Source: Trichostrongylus colubriformis (taxonomy: Eukaryota; Nematoda; Chromadorea; Rhabditida; Trichostrongylidae). From it: DNA of 64,000 nucleotides. A program made the position numbers and the translations under genes. This document shows, piece after piece, positions 1 through 14,553 of the stretch. Positions within the stretch are counted from its first letter, which is position 1, and the number at the start of each line of letters is the position of its first letter. The notes beneath the pieces are model-generated. The model saw nothing but the letters and a program-made list of their open reading frames with translations, made no database searches and was not told where the DNA came from. The stretch covers positions 24,115,686 through 24,179,685 of the forward strand of contig OZ022261.1 of the NCBI GenBank assembly GCA_963978905.1, given 5' to 3'.

Positions 1-612
1 CTGACTAGGTTGCAAGAAACTGTAATGGATTACACCTTAATAGCACCACCACACAGTAATCATAACCTTTTGAGGGTGAAGGTCGGGTTTAGAAAATGTT
101 TTTGGAGGAGCATCCTCATCTACCCAGACTAATCCTCCCCGCTTCTCGTTGTCATGAAGAACCCATTTTTCACCTACAGTTATAATACGGTTTACAAATA
201 GCTCATTTCTATTGCGAACTAGGAGATTAGAGCAAGTGTCGGAACGTGCCAGACGCTGCTCATCGGTCAGGTCATGAGGCACCCACTTCGACATCTTCTT
301 CACCTTGCCGATTTCCAGCAAATCTCTGGCCACTGTGGAGTAATGTACGCCTAATGATGCCCAGGTCTTCTGCTAACGTACGAGTATTCGTCTCCGGATT
401 TGCTTCGACGGCTCTCCTTAAATCTTCATCATTAAGCGATGACCCACGGCCGCGACGCACCTTCTCTTCAAGATCAATATCGCCAGAAGCAAATTATTTT
501 CGCAAGGACAATTCGTCCCAAGAACACTGCTGAGATTACGGGCTGCCTCCGCTGCGGAGTGTCCTAATTTAAATTCGTAAAGCATGATGACTCGATAGTC
601 GCGTCGGTTCAT
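1..612 (-). pseudogene. Mariner transposase, N-terminal half, broken and cut by the window edge
   Basis: Reading leftwards from an ATG at 612-610, the minus strand gives a mariner-type start (LYEFKLGHSAAEAARN) matching the first helix-turn-helix of mariner transposases. It then changes frame: SLNDEDLRRAVEANPET lies around 430, and KVKKMSKWVPHDLTDEQR followed by the start of the catalytic core lies at 333-37. The stretch that should read DEKW, which carries the first catalytic aspartate, reads VGEKW, so that Asp is replaced by Gly. A TAA stop falls just after the VMITVWW motif, near base 37, although homology continues in frame to base 1 (GVIHYSF). At least one frameshift, one stop and one lost catalytic residue make this a dead copy. 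The C-terminal half and left inverted repeat lie outside the window. Assignment rests on motif recognition of the mariner family. Confidence 0.9.
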
Positions 613-2226
613 GACTATACGCAGCCCTGGAAAAGGCCGGCTGGAAAACTTAGAGCGACATTCATAGAAGTTTCTGAAAGAGCAGAAAAAACCCTCCAAA
701 TGGTATGCCTGGCGTTCCTTGGGATGGAATAGTTCAGGGTAAAAAATCCACGTATTTATACATACCTTGAAACCAAAATTAATTTTGCAACACTAATACT
801 TGTGTTTAGATACGTTGTTAGGCAAAACCTGTTTTCAGAAAGGAGTCCATGGTTCGATCCTAACCGGAAATTTTCACTGTTCTTACCGGCACGATGTCGA
901 AAACGACAACTAACACAGCACACAATGACAACTGGCGCTGAGGATGAAAACAGCATCTCCTTCTACTGACACAACGCTACCCACTGAGCTAATTCAGTGA
1001 AGACGACCACAACTTCGCGTGGCCCAACACGATTTCGTGCATGGCATCGAGTTCGACCAAAGACGCCGTCGATGACATACAGCGTAACGTTTTCAGCTGC
1101 AGCTAACACGATTCTCAAAACGAAAATCCCTTGAGCACTACCTGGTCGCGAAGCCTCATATTGATCCAAATAAGTAGAGACAAAGACAGTGAGACAATGC
1201 CAGACTTCCGAAATTTCATTCCAAAAACTCAAAAAAGCTCCCACAAAATTGGTTACAATAATGGGTTGCAAAAACATTTCGAGCACTGTAAAAAGCTTTT
1301 AACGCCTAGTGCCTTCATCGGGCCTGAAATAGTACGAATGAGGCCCAACTAGGTAGGGTAAGGATAGTGAGCAGGTTTGTAGCCCTACGTCGAATTTTCG
1401 CTTTGCGGCGTCGCACTCGCAGCGCCATCAGGAACTTGTCGCGGTCGGTAGGTATTCCGCTCAGGACACAAGGGGGTAGTACCGCGGAGGTCCTTCGAAG
1501 AAATAGCTGTATATTCCATCATTATCTGAAAACAACTTTTGTACCCTAAAAAGACAAACTAGTAACATAAAAGTAAAAGAAACAATAAAAACGCAAAATG
1601 ACAGTCCTAACCAAGAAATAATCTATTCGGCTGTAATACTTTGAAGGAAGTGTACGCATTGTACGCAATAACATGCGAAGAAATCCATCGCGCCGCTCGC
1701 CGCGGGCCAAAATTTGCCTTAGGGCTACACATCCACAGTGATCCCATGGCCACAGCAGGTCGATAAAATACGAATACACCTGGGCACCTCTCAAACAACT
1801 TTCTCAGTAGGATCCGATTTGTATCATCTCAGGCCTGACAAAGGCACTAGACGCCGAAAGGTTCAAAATTATTCTAGGTTCGAAATCCTTTTGCATCCAT
1901 CATTTGCAACCACTTCTGTGGAAACTTTTCGAGCCTTTTATAACAAAACCTCGCTAGTCTCACATTGTTTCATACCCATTTAGGACAAAAATTCTATTAA
2001 TTAGATCTGCCCGACACAGTAAGACAACTTGGTTTCTGACACTGATATCAGCACGAAATCGAGCACGTCGTCCCTCTATTACGACACCAAGAATGAGAGC
2101 GGCTACAGCTAGATCTTGCGAAGGAGAGAACAACTACCGCTTCTCATTTGCAGGAGCCCAGCTGACAAGCGCGAAGGTTATCAAAACGATTCGCTTGTAT
2201 TTGATACCGTGACCTTTCAATTGCTA
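613..2226. other. Gene-free stretch
   Basis: No convincing exon, RNA gene or clear transposon end was seen. Short open frames lack splice context and recognisable motifs. A tRNA D-arm-like string lies near 980-1000 on the minus strand but has no partner T-arm at the right distance. Confidence 0.5.
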
Positions 2227-2270
2227 ATAATTACTTCTTCAAATTAGTATAATTACTTCTTCAAATTAGT
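2227..2270. repeat. Exact tandem duplication, 22 bp x 2
   Basis: Two adjacent identical 22-base units (starting ATAATTACTTC) at 2227-2248 and 2249-2270. It is probably a replication-slippage product; no function is implied. Confidence 0.9.
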
Positions 2271-3254
2271 ACCAATTCGATTATTTCGTAGTTTGAATCC
2301 TTTAGCACGATAGCTCAGGGGCGCTGAGAACAGAGCACTTGAGCAAAGACAGGTTCGGGTAGAGTATGAAAATCAGTCTCTGATCATGTCGTAACGTTAA
2401 CTTCCGTATCTTCACTTACGGGACTCAAACGCCGTGGAAAAAACCATTAGTTTTTTTGCTTTCACTAAAAACGTGTTTTTGATTCCATCTCTTCCTATAT
2501 TCACTGGTTGACGTACTACTCCCCTCCTACTCTTTTTTCTCTTACCAGCTTTATCATACGCCAGCTGTGTGTCACTAATTACGTACATGCCAGTAGTCCT
2601 GCCCGCGCTAAGCATTTCTCTGTTTTCATTCAAGGGATGCATGAAGCATTATTTTCCAAGCTGATAGCATCAACACGAACGACCATCATCGATACTTTCG
2701 CTGGAAAAATGGTAATGGGCGCTATATACTATTTGGACAAGTAGGCGATAAACTCTCCGATCAATCTATCTGAATCCACAATCCATCAAAGCACATTCAA
2801 AATAAGCCAGATGGCGAGTTACGAATGTGGAGCACACCTAGGCCTGAGTTGGGAAGGAGTTCTGCGGTGAATGAACATCTTCTACGCCCTGCTCGATATC
2901 CACATAACGCCAATAGCTGTTTCAAAAGGTTATATGCAAGCCCGAAGATTCACATGATATGTGGGAATCAAATTCACTGACCAGAAAGATTTTGATGATT
3001 TAGGAAAAATATCCTGAATTCAGTTATTTACCCAAACATGGAACTTAGTCACAAATTTGCCCATCTTCTGATGGAAACAGCATAGATCTAGTGATATGTG
3101 AGCACTTACGGCGACGTGACAGTTTGTTCAACGCCCTTTCGATTTACGGTGACACACATGTGCAATGCGTACAACGGCAACTGAAATAAATAAAACACAC
3201 AACCAAACTGAAGCAGAAGCAGTTTGTCCGAATGTAATCATAAAATACACTTTT
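2271..3254. other. Gene-free stretch
   Basis: No supported gene. A 76-codon minus-strand open frame around 2412-2642 has no family motif or splice context. A weak tRNA-like string lies at about 2308-2366. Confidence 0.5.
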
Positions 3255-3346
3255 GGAATCATGCAAAACATTCAGCCTTGAACAGAACTCGGAGCAGCAA
3301 CTCATTGGTTTCCAGGCATGTGCTAATCCACTGCAGTACTGATACC
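3255..3346 (-). repeat. tRNA-headed SINE-like copy (minus)
   Basis: On the minus strand, GGTATCAGTACTGCAGTGG is followed by TTAGCAC, CCTGGAAA and a B-box-like CGAGTTC. The order and spacing match the 73-nt tRNA-like head at 21571-21643: acceptor, A box with GTGGATTAGCAC, a loop containing GGAAA, then the B box. It is more decayed than the copies near 21 kb. With the plus-strand copy at 3419 it forms a divergent pair about 70 bp apart. Being a SINE rather than a plain tRNA pseudogene is inference from the multiple copies and shared tail. Confidence 0.5.
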
Positions 3347-3418
3347 TCACGCATCATTTCTCATGATATAGAATGCATAGAATATTCACCATAATACGGT
3401 TTACATTACCATTAAGAA

Positions 3419-3505
3419 GTTGAGTGATAGTGCATAGGCGCTCGGTACTGGAAAGCACAGAGTGTAGGTTCGGATTCTGTTCGAGCCCCAAAGTTTTGCT
3501 CACAG
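3419..3505 (+). repeat. tRNA-headed SINE-like copy (plus)
   Basis: Decayed member of the same family. It contains ACTGGAAAGCACAGAGTG, then GGTTCGGATTC (B-box-like) and TGTTCGAGCC, then a tail with GCTCACAGCGC resembling the tail of the 21.6-kb copy (GCCCATAACTCAGC). It faces away from the minus copy at 3255-3346. Confidence 0.45.
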
Positions 3506-3883
3506 CGCGAACATCCTTATGAAGACGTTCGCACACTGGCTATGACGAACATCAGTAGCTACCTACTGACAATCCAAAATCATTGGAGCAATGTGAAGAA
3601 GCAGGGCATCGCATACCGTGGCACAACGAACATGAAGCATCAAGCTCTGCTGTTAATTATCGCCTAAGTCTGGGGATTAGGAGTTCACACGTTTGTGAAA
3701 TAACTCTGGTGTGCAACGAACGGTTCGAAACGACAGAAATAGTGCTGAAATGCAAGAAATCTCGCGTTCTTCCCATTGACCCTACTTCCCTTCTGATGTT
3801 AACATTTTTCTTATTTTTTTCATTATTGGTACGATCGACAATGCATCGGAATCCAAAAACGCAAATAAAAAGTCAAGCACAAT

Positions 3884-4109
3884 GTGTACCCTTACGCCAA
3901 AATTTCGCACGGCGCATGCGAAGCGATGCAGACAAGCTAAAGGTTCAGTATTGTTGGGTACCAAAGCGATATCAAGTCAAGTGTGCATGGCGCCCCTAGT
4001 ATTTTCGTGTAATCGCTCAAAGAGCCAGCTATAGCGGCACGCATAGCTCGCATACACCGCGTCTCACGTCGCTCTTCGTGGTGCGAAATCCTGACATGGA
4101 GGTCCACAC
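3884..4109. mobile_element. MITE, family A (ends GTGTACCCTTA...)
   Basis: Starts GTGTACCCTTACGCCAAAA and TTTCGCAC, and ends with the inverted counterpart GTGCGAAATCCTGACATGG then CCACAC. The interior carries the family's symmetrical core (GTTGGGTACCAAAGCGAT and TGTAATCGCT facing each other). No transposase is present. Other copies lie at 16911, 18953, 37218, 38335 and 55215. The ends of this copy are diverged and no target duplication could be defined. Confidence 0.75.
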
Positions 4110-4586
4110 CCGTCACGCATGGCATTCACTCAAGCATACTTAAACCTTTAACTCTCTCCTAACTACACCTTAAGCCTCCCTTACAAAAACCTCATACTCA
4201 CAAATGGCATAAAGCGATGTTAAACTCTTCCAAGTAACCTACAGAGCAAACCACAACACCGGGGCCCTGCAACAGCCGGCTCTCTTGTGGACACTGAAGT
4301 ACCATTCACTTAAAACCGTTTTCCAGCGTTACTAAAGCTCGAAACAATAACGTTCAAAGGCCTCAAACGGAAACGAATCTTAAGAATAACATCCTCCTTT
4401 ACCCAGAACTGTCACCGACGCAAGCCTACCAATTAATGAAGACAGCCGGTTGACAGATCGAGGGGTCCGAACGAGAAAAAACAACAATCGTGACCAAAAA
4501 GGACACCTTCGACACGCCAGTGAACGTACTGCTTCACGCGGTGTATCTCCGATAGAATAGTCGTTAATGACTAGAATTTTCAAATC
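4110..4586. other. Gene-free stretch downstream of actin
   Basis: Sequence between the MITE and the actin polyadenylation signal. No coding exon or repeat was recognised. Confidence 0.5.
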
Positions 4587-4592
4587 TTTATT
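4587..4592 (-). promoter_or_regulatory. Probable polyadenylation signal of actin
   Basis: TTTATT on the plus strand reads AATAAA on the minus strand, about 225 bp beyond the actin stop. It is the nearest canonical hexamer downstream of the stop, implying a 3' UTR of roughly 240 nt. Confidence 0.6.
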
Positions 4593-4817
4593 ATCATTGC
4601 ATATTAAAGTTTATTGCATTCTCATGAGCATAGACAATTGATGACTAGGACCTGCTTCTACCTTGGTCAGCATGACCCGAGCTACTATTACTACTGAAAG
4701 TAGCACTTAAAGCACGGGACCCTGCCCGAGACAGAAACAAACCATAGACACAACATATAGTACATGAATGGAGCAAAAATGAGTTTTGTTCGTAGTACAA
4801 AAAGTGAAGATCGCTCC

Positions 4818-7578
<2,761 letters not shown>

Positions 7579-7743
7579 GATGATGAGTGTGCTGTTGGCG
7601 GCTAACGAACTAGTGTCCGCCCGCCTACCATCGCTCTTTTATATGCGCGCAACCCGCCAGCACGCGACGCGTCCGCCCCGCGGATTGCCATTGGCTGTCG
7701 ACATCTTCTCGCAGCATCCTATTGGTAGACTCTATGATTCGGT
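7579..7743. promoter_or_regulatory. Actin promoter and possible divergent promoter
   Basis: On the minus strand, TATAAAAG occupies 7643-7636, about 60 bp before the actin ATG. Two CCAAT boxes (plus-strand ATTGG) lie at 7690-7694 and 7721-7725. The region is GC-rich, unlike its flanks. A plus-strand candidate gene opens at 7744, so the same 165 bp may drive transcription both ways. The TATA/CCAAT assignment is by consensus; the bidirectional role is inference. Confidence 0.8.
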
Positions 7744-8067
7744 ATGAGCAAGATGGCTGTGAATAAGTCAACCTTGGGAGCGTTTGTTACATTCCTTGTA
7801 TCACTTGTTACAAGAAGATCGCGACGAAAGAGATATTTCGATTGTTGGACAAGTGCCAAGTGTGTGCTGTATGAACGTAGATAGCCATCAGTGGCCGTAG
7901 TGGTCAGCCGTTTTATGGGCATTCTAACGATGATGATGGGATTGCTTACAGATGACTGGATTTGGTCATCGCCACCGGAACCGGAGAAGTTCGATCAATG
8001 TTTCGATGATTTTTCAGGTCAAGAGGAGCGCATTGACCGGTGCCATAGTGCATTATACAATGGCTAA
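7744..8067 (+). CDS. Candidate two-exon gene, 82-aa small protein, divergent from actin
   Basis: Exon 1 is 7744-7876 and exon 2 is 7952-8067. The 75-bp intron runs GTAGAT...GCTTACAG and joins phase 1 to phase 1 without a stop. The product starts MSKMAVNKSTLGAFVTFLVS, a hydrophobic stretch that could be a signal anchor (residues 10-23). A basic block RRSRRKR follows at about 24-30, then a Cys-containing acidic tail (DWIWSSPPEPEKFDQCFDDF near residues 46-65). There are four cysteines in all. I do not recognise the family. A small membrane or mitochondrial protein is possible. Exons farther on (8366-8646) could belong to it if exon 2 has an unseen donor. Length, intron size and reading quality favour a real gene; the start codon is not certain. 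Confidence 0.45.
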
Positions 8068-8255
8068 TGTCCACCTGATTTTCACATTTTCGAATTTCTT
8101 TCAAATGTTATTTTCAGCTGTGATCGCGTATTACCTCGAATTATCACGAATTACATTTTATGCTTTGAATTCTCGAAAATTTCTGCCTGAGCATTCATGT
8201 AGCCTCAATGGATTCACTATAATATAAAGTGCTATACTGAAGGGTGGGGTGAAGA

Positions 8256-8273
8256 GGGGGGGGGGGGGGGGGG
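8256..8273. repeat. 18-G homopolymer run
   Basis: Eighteen consecutive G residues in a longer G-rich patch (about 8243-8280). Similar runs of 15 G lie at 22899-22913 and 60488-60502. They are possible G-quadruplex formers or assembly-fragile sites. Confidence 0.9.
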
Positions 8274-8365
8274 AGGGGGAGTTGGATGTTGACTGAAGAT
8301 CTATGACGTGTAACTTGTTGAAGGCTTAACCACGTTTATAGACCTTTACATGACTAATGTGCCAG

Positions 8366-8646
8366 GAACATGGCCCCAGCTTCATCATGTCCAGCGCGTT
8401 CTACAATATTCCCATCCCTTTCTTGGGCATGGTATCAATATCAAATCCAAATCTTCTCTTCCACCTTCTCCTTACTGTACCGTATTTTTAATAAATTTTG
8501 TGGATTTTAGTGGTAGTGTGTTGCACTTGATAAGCATATCTTTCAAGGTAGATAGTACGAGGATAGAAGTGCCGTTGGTTTATCCACGCTCTCGAGTTTG
8601 GGCGGCTTTTGATCGAATACGAAGCAACCCTGAAGGACGACGATGA
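8366..8646 (+). CDS. Two possible coding exons of an unidentified gene
   Basis: Exon 8366-8431 follows GTGCCAG and reads EHGPSFIMSSAFYNIPIPFL in phase 0. It ends at a GTATCA donor. Exon 8548-8646 follows TTTCAAG and continues in phase 0 (VDSTRIEVPLVYPRSR...) to a TGA. Only this phase combination stays open, which supports the pairing. Another open frame overlaps the second exon (about 8612-8854, acidic then Thr-rich). No family is recognised. These could be 3' exons of the 7744 gene, a separate gene or a decayed copy. Confidence 0.3.
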
Positions 8647-8854
8647 GAGCATCTCGAGTCAACAAAGTGCTCATGGAGGAGGCCGAGTCATTGCAAGAGC
8701 AACGCGTTCCAAGAATCTTGCTAAACACACATCGCTAAGAGAACGCGATGAAGCACTCGGCCGTGGTTTAGTGTTTGAGGGCAATTTCACGACGACAACG
8801 GTGACGACGATGAGGACGACAGTCTCACCATCCTATCCCTCACCTACACATTGA

Positions 8855-11800
8855 TACATTGAAGAGGACACGGTATGACCCTCATTTTTCAGTAAAATTC
8901 CTGCACTGATACTTGTAAATATGACAGATATGGGTACGCTAACGGCGTGTGCTGTGCACTGTTATTTAGTAGCGCCCACCTGCTTTCAAATTTTGCAGCT
9001 TCCATGGAAATGATTTAAGCAGAACGCTCGCAGTACAGTGCTATCAATTCCTGAAGTTCCTCTCTTGAGGCAATAGTATAGAAACGAGTGGGAGACGATG
9101 CCGCAAGCCTCTTCTCGGGATCAACCCCTGGACAGATGCCCAACCAACCCTATCACCTTTCTGAGGTCTGTAAAATGGTGTCAGACTCGTTCTGGAGTAT
9201 GAAAACAGTGATTTGAACCTCTACTTCCTGCCACAAGGCCATGTACAGGCCAACAGCCTCCAATCGCTACTAGTGTTCTGATTGGAAGGGGAGTGCGTGG
9301 CGTATCCCAAAGTAGGATGGTCCAGCGTTGAGTGCTTTACCTAGGTGATTGATATGCACTGAAATTCAAGTAAGGAGATAATTTCATTTGTCCCCCTTTC
9401 CCCACCATAAGTGATCCTGCTTTACAGATCATGGTTCATACGTTCAATCTTCGTTCCAGATTTCATCGCGCGTTTCTTCTTTGATTTATGACATCATCGG
9501 CTCATGTGAAACAAACGGTTAAGATGTTCGAGGGGCTAAAATGTGTTCATGTCAGAGGGAGAGGGGGGGGGCAAAAGTTGTTCATTTATCCCGGAGCTCC
9601 TTTACTTCCTAGGCATGAATGGAATGCACACCTGTGGCCATAACCATTACTTCAGATGTCCCTTCACCGACTGTGCTGGGATGGGATTTGCCTGCACTGA
9701 TTTGGAGTGACCCCCCTTTTTTATATGGCACCAATGATTGTCTTATCTGACATATTCACTCTTCCAGAATTACCGGCTTTGTGAGACCGTCAAAGTGTCA
9801 GGGAAGCTTTTGCCTTAATACTTTTACTCCAACTATGACTCCAACTTACTAGGTAAGTAGTGCCAACCAAGTCTTCTGGTAGAATGTCAGGACCTTTGTA
9901 CGTATTCTGGCACTTGCTTAAATGAATTTTGGGCAGGTTTAGTTGAGACTTCCACATGACTGGATGATAGTAGCTATCTGGGAAACTCTTAGATTGTTTC
10001 GAAAAAAAAATACCGAATGTTGAAAGTTCAGATACACTCCCATAAGGCGGTAAGAATAGGTCAGATAGGGGTAGGGGTACGATAGGATAGATATTTCTGC
10101 TCCACTCCACCAAGGCGGTAAGGATTGGGTACGCAGCAACAGTGAGTCAGTCTGCTGGCTCCTTCAAAAAGTGTTAGTATACGAAATAAAATAAATTAAA
10201 GCAAAATGAATCAAAATTAAATAAATTAAATTTTAATTCAGACTTGAGAAAGCGGCGATACGTCGAGAGCTTGCCAATAGGCTCAAATTTCTTCCGTAAT
10301 GTTTTGTAGAATTTTTTGAGTCATCGGAAATAAAAATTTTGGAGCCTCACATTGTTTTTTGCACATTTAGACTGGCATGAAACTTACAGAACACTGCTTA
10401 GAGTTAAGATACAGATGACGCTCGTCCAAGCCCTACCGAGTTATCGTCAGTCCCTCTACGGGGAACCCCGTCAGGTCCTTTGGACCATTGCGCAACCACA
10501 CGTTCCTGGCGCACCACAACTTTTTGACATCGCATTCCTCAGCGTTATCGGGGGCAAGGATCATTCTTAGGATACATTCCATAGAATCATGTATGTGTGG
10601 GATGGATGGCTGATGATGTGGTGTGGCGAAATGAAGATGAATAATTTGCTGACTCAAACACACTCCGATGTACATTTTGACTTGTCATTGGCATGCAGCA
10701 CTTTCAGTTCCTGGAAAACGCTTGATTCATGCCGCTTCAAATGGCAGACATGTGGAAAAATATACGCCCTTGCAGAAACTCTAATTACACCTATCGTCTA
10801 ACATTTTACGGCTATTTGATGGGGTAGGGGTGGATCCAGACTTATCAATATTGGTCTTAGGAAACGTACTATTCCAGGTATCCGTAGCTACTGTTTGTTC
10901 TGCAACCGGTTCTCGCTGTATCCTCCAGTAGCTTTTCCCCCGTACTCGCCCTTCCAAACGGTTTCTCACCAGAAAACCTAACGGAACCTACAATTTACGG
11001 ATTGACAAGCTCTTTAAAGATTTTCTCTCACCCGGATAGCTTTCATAGCCTCTGAGAAAGAGGAGGAGGAACTCTTATGAGCAAATAACTTCGCTATCAT
11101 CTTCCGCTCTCCTTTTTGTTAGAATGGTAGATCGATTGAATGAAATTGAAAGTCGTTAGTGGTTTCTGAATCGGTATTCATTGTATCTGCCCAGAAATTA
11201 GCATGTGTGCGTATGCCCGCCTAGCCCTTAGATCTCTCAATGGGGTCATCTCTATAATGAGGTAAATAGCCTGCCGCCCTTATTCTCACACAATCCTCTC
11301 AAGAGACTCGCGGTGGAAATTCCAAGACTTCGATACGTGTGTGTGTGCGAGCAATGGTGAGTGTAGACAAACCGTGAGTCAGTTTTCGATTGCCTTTTAT
11401 CGTCGGTCGGCGGAAGTGGGCAAAGAGGGGGAAGTGGGAAGTGTGGGGGCAGGAAAAACGGAGTGAAAGTAAGACGGAAGTCGGAATACTCAGAAAAACA
11501 TTATTCCCATCGGCCTTCGGCCTTTTCCCAACCGTGTCGTGTGAGTATTTAGTGTTTGACGACGTAAATATTTTTGCTATTAATTGTTCTCCGTAATCTT
11601 GAACCGCGCTGACAAAATCGTCCGTGAGTTGTTTTCAAAGGGCTGGAAAAACCAGTCTCCCAATTATTAGGCACATTCGTGTCGTGAAGTCGGAGAGGGT
11701 GCATCTTGAAATCGATTTCGGAACGTCTACGAATGGAAAAAAAGCGCTCTGCTGTGGAGAAGAGCTCTGGACAACCTGTTTGGTCTCTACGAGTGTGACC

Positions 11801-14553
11801 TGACATGGGCTGGCTTAGCGCGTTTGGGCTACAAAAGGGTACATATGGTTGAGTTATGAACCCACACATATGTGTGTTGATGCTGGGGTGTGGAGCTTTG
11901 TGTAATACCAGGGTTTTTCTTTTCTCCACAACGTATACTCTCAATTCCCCGCCGTAAGCACCCCGTGTATTTGCAGAAAGCCGTCGGGTAGTGATTTTTT
12001 GAGCCTTTCAAGAGAGACCTGGGTACTCTACAATCTGAAAAATGCAGAAGAATTCGTTCTATGCGATAAGTAGGCCAAGAAAGGTCGGAGGCAAATCCGC
12101 CAGAGATCTCTTGACGTCGTCGTCATTGCATATCTGTGCCGCATCACTCTTTCGACATACGATCACTGTCACCTCGTTAATATAATTGGAGGGGGAATAG
12201 TCAATGGGTAGAATTGAATGGAGAGCAGGTCAGCGCTATGACATTAGAACCGGCTATCCAGAAACGCCTCCATCCTTGTAATCCTTTTGTGGCTCCTTCG
12301 TTCTGTTTGGGCGTGGAGTGCAGGGTACCTAAAGGTTTCGAATTCTCAAATCAGCCCCATCAAAATCTGTCAAGGAAGGGAACGAGACGATACTAAAAAC
12401 TTTTGTGCCGGAGATCAACTTTACTTATGCCTTGGTGAAGCTGTTCTGGGTTGGATGAACCACTTGTGCCTAATCCTTTTAGGGATGCCGATACTTACAT
12501 AATACTTTCGAAATTACAGAAAGTGATTCAAATGAATAAGCCGGGAAGAAAGTAAACGCCGAGAAAATATGAGAAATGCAATGAAATTTTCCGAAAAAGG
12601 TGATGTGAACTTAGTAATCGAAAGGACCCCAAATATGTATAAACTATCACCGTGAGCAACAGGAATTTTCACACTGCTTCATTAATTGCAGAGGCGGAGA
12701 TGGTGTGATCCGGGTCGGCGCCACTGCTACTAACATGGTCAGGAGTTCATATCCTGTATTATTGTCAGGCCACCTACCGTCGCCCAGAGGTGTTTTGAAT
12801 GTCACCTCAAAGAAGTCATTACTTCTTCAGTGGAAATTCGTGATCCGAGTTGATAACTCAAACTTTTCAAGACTGTTGGCAGAACTTTTCAGATCCAGTG
12901 GTTCCTATATTCTTTTTAAGCATCTTAAATAGCAGGAGAAACGCAGCGGGTTCTGATCGGGGGATGGATCTACGTTGAAATATGTGTATACAATCCAGTA
13001 AAGATTCAGTGCTATTAGCACTAATCATTGTATCTAATAATATGATGTAAAAGTGGACGGTATCAACAGAATCGTGACGATGTCAGTGGCTCATCGTTAT
13101 TGCCGTTCATCCAACCCCCAGAGTGGATCCGTGAGAAATCGAAAGTGCTACTGTTTTACACTGAGAGTACAGTGAAGCTCAGGCGTTTGGATTCGATATT
13201 TATAGAAATAAATTAACTGGAAGTGTATGTAGTGGAGGTTTCTGGACAAAATAGGGTTTTTGGGCTCGAAAAGGCTGCCCTATATATCCGTCTAACCTGA
13301 TACTTTTGGAAAGGATGTCTTAAAATTCTTTCATAGTACATCCAGATGAATTAGAGAATTTGGAATAAAAAACTACTGGATTACTACTTCATTAATTAGC
13401 CCGAAAACCTTACTTGAAATTTACTATATCCTATTTTTCATAATCCCTCACCAGAATTCCGCGGATTTCTCAAAGGAATCTCCGCCATGTGAACGATATT
13501 TAGAGAGGACAGCAGCGAAACCATATACTATAACATCGTGGGTGGTCCACGAACGTTCACCCTCGGTACATTCATCGATCTGTCGAACGACAGCCACGTA
13601 CCATATGCCATATTGCGTCAGCTTAGATGTCCTTTACTATGAATATGTGGTGGTGTAGATACGATCGGAGAGCGACAAATGGTATGAGAGCATTTGTAAT
13701 GGCCCACAGCAAGAAAAAAACTGTTGAGGGAGACTTTCGGGGAGGAATGGAGCGATTCGTTAACAAACAAATCTATTGATTGAGATGATGTTTATTTTTC
13801 TGAACTCGTTGCTAAATCACAGATAAACAAAGGAATTCGAATAAAACATCATGACTTTAGAAGAAAAATCACTCACTCTGAGCTGAAATGGTCTATGTAC
13901 TTCGTGAACCATTCAAACTTCTTTTGCATCCTTCCTTAGAAAAAATCAGTGAGAACAATGAGCTTCAGTTTCATGTTTCTCTCCGTGTCGTTTGAAAAAT
14001 TGTGTTTTCAGGCATCCAACAATTTCCACATCCCGGGCTCCCTTCAGCCTATGAAAAGTTATTGACATAAAACCTTGGAAGGTTCGCCTCTCTATATTTC
14101 CTGATTATCAGGAAGAAAGTTTGTGTGCGGGTCATTTGAACAGAGCATCTTCGTCGTGACGGGCGTGTTCAACTAACCTGTGCGAGCTAGGGACGCTTGA
14201 TGTCTGATGGTCCTGAAGGGATTACCGTGCCAACAACTTATCTTACGTTGCACGCATCGCACCGCGCACCACACGCAATTAAGCGAACTTCATTCATACC
14301 ATCGCAAACGATTGTACTGAACAGTCCCATAGACGCCGCATTGGCACCGCTTCATGATAGATTTAATTTAATTAGTTTTCCATTTTTTCTAAAATTTATT
14401 TGAACTAAGTAAAAATGAATAATCGCAATTTAGCCATGGAGAGCCATTCAAGTAGTTTTAAAATAGCTCTCAATTCATTTCAAGCATTTCATAACTCGCT
14501 ATTCATTACTGTTATCGATCTGTCACTACACATCAGTATTTTTATGTCTACTA
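8855..14553. other. Long gene-poor stretch
   Basis: About 5.7 kb in which I see no supported gene, RNA or complete transposon. Open frames are short and without motifs or splice context. Confidence 0.5.

Noticed and set aside
845..1001. Possible tRNA from a D-arm-like string and GGTTCGATCC
   Set aside because: The two boxes are on opposite strands and about 150 bp apart.
2308..2366. tRNA-like string (TAGCTCAGGGG ... GGTTCGGGTA)
   Set aside because: A- and B-box resemblance is present but stems do not form a cloverleaf.
3583..3999. 138-codon open frame (plus)
   Set aside because: Its last third is the family A MITE end, and the start is TTG rather than ATG.
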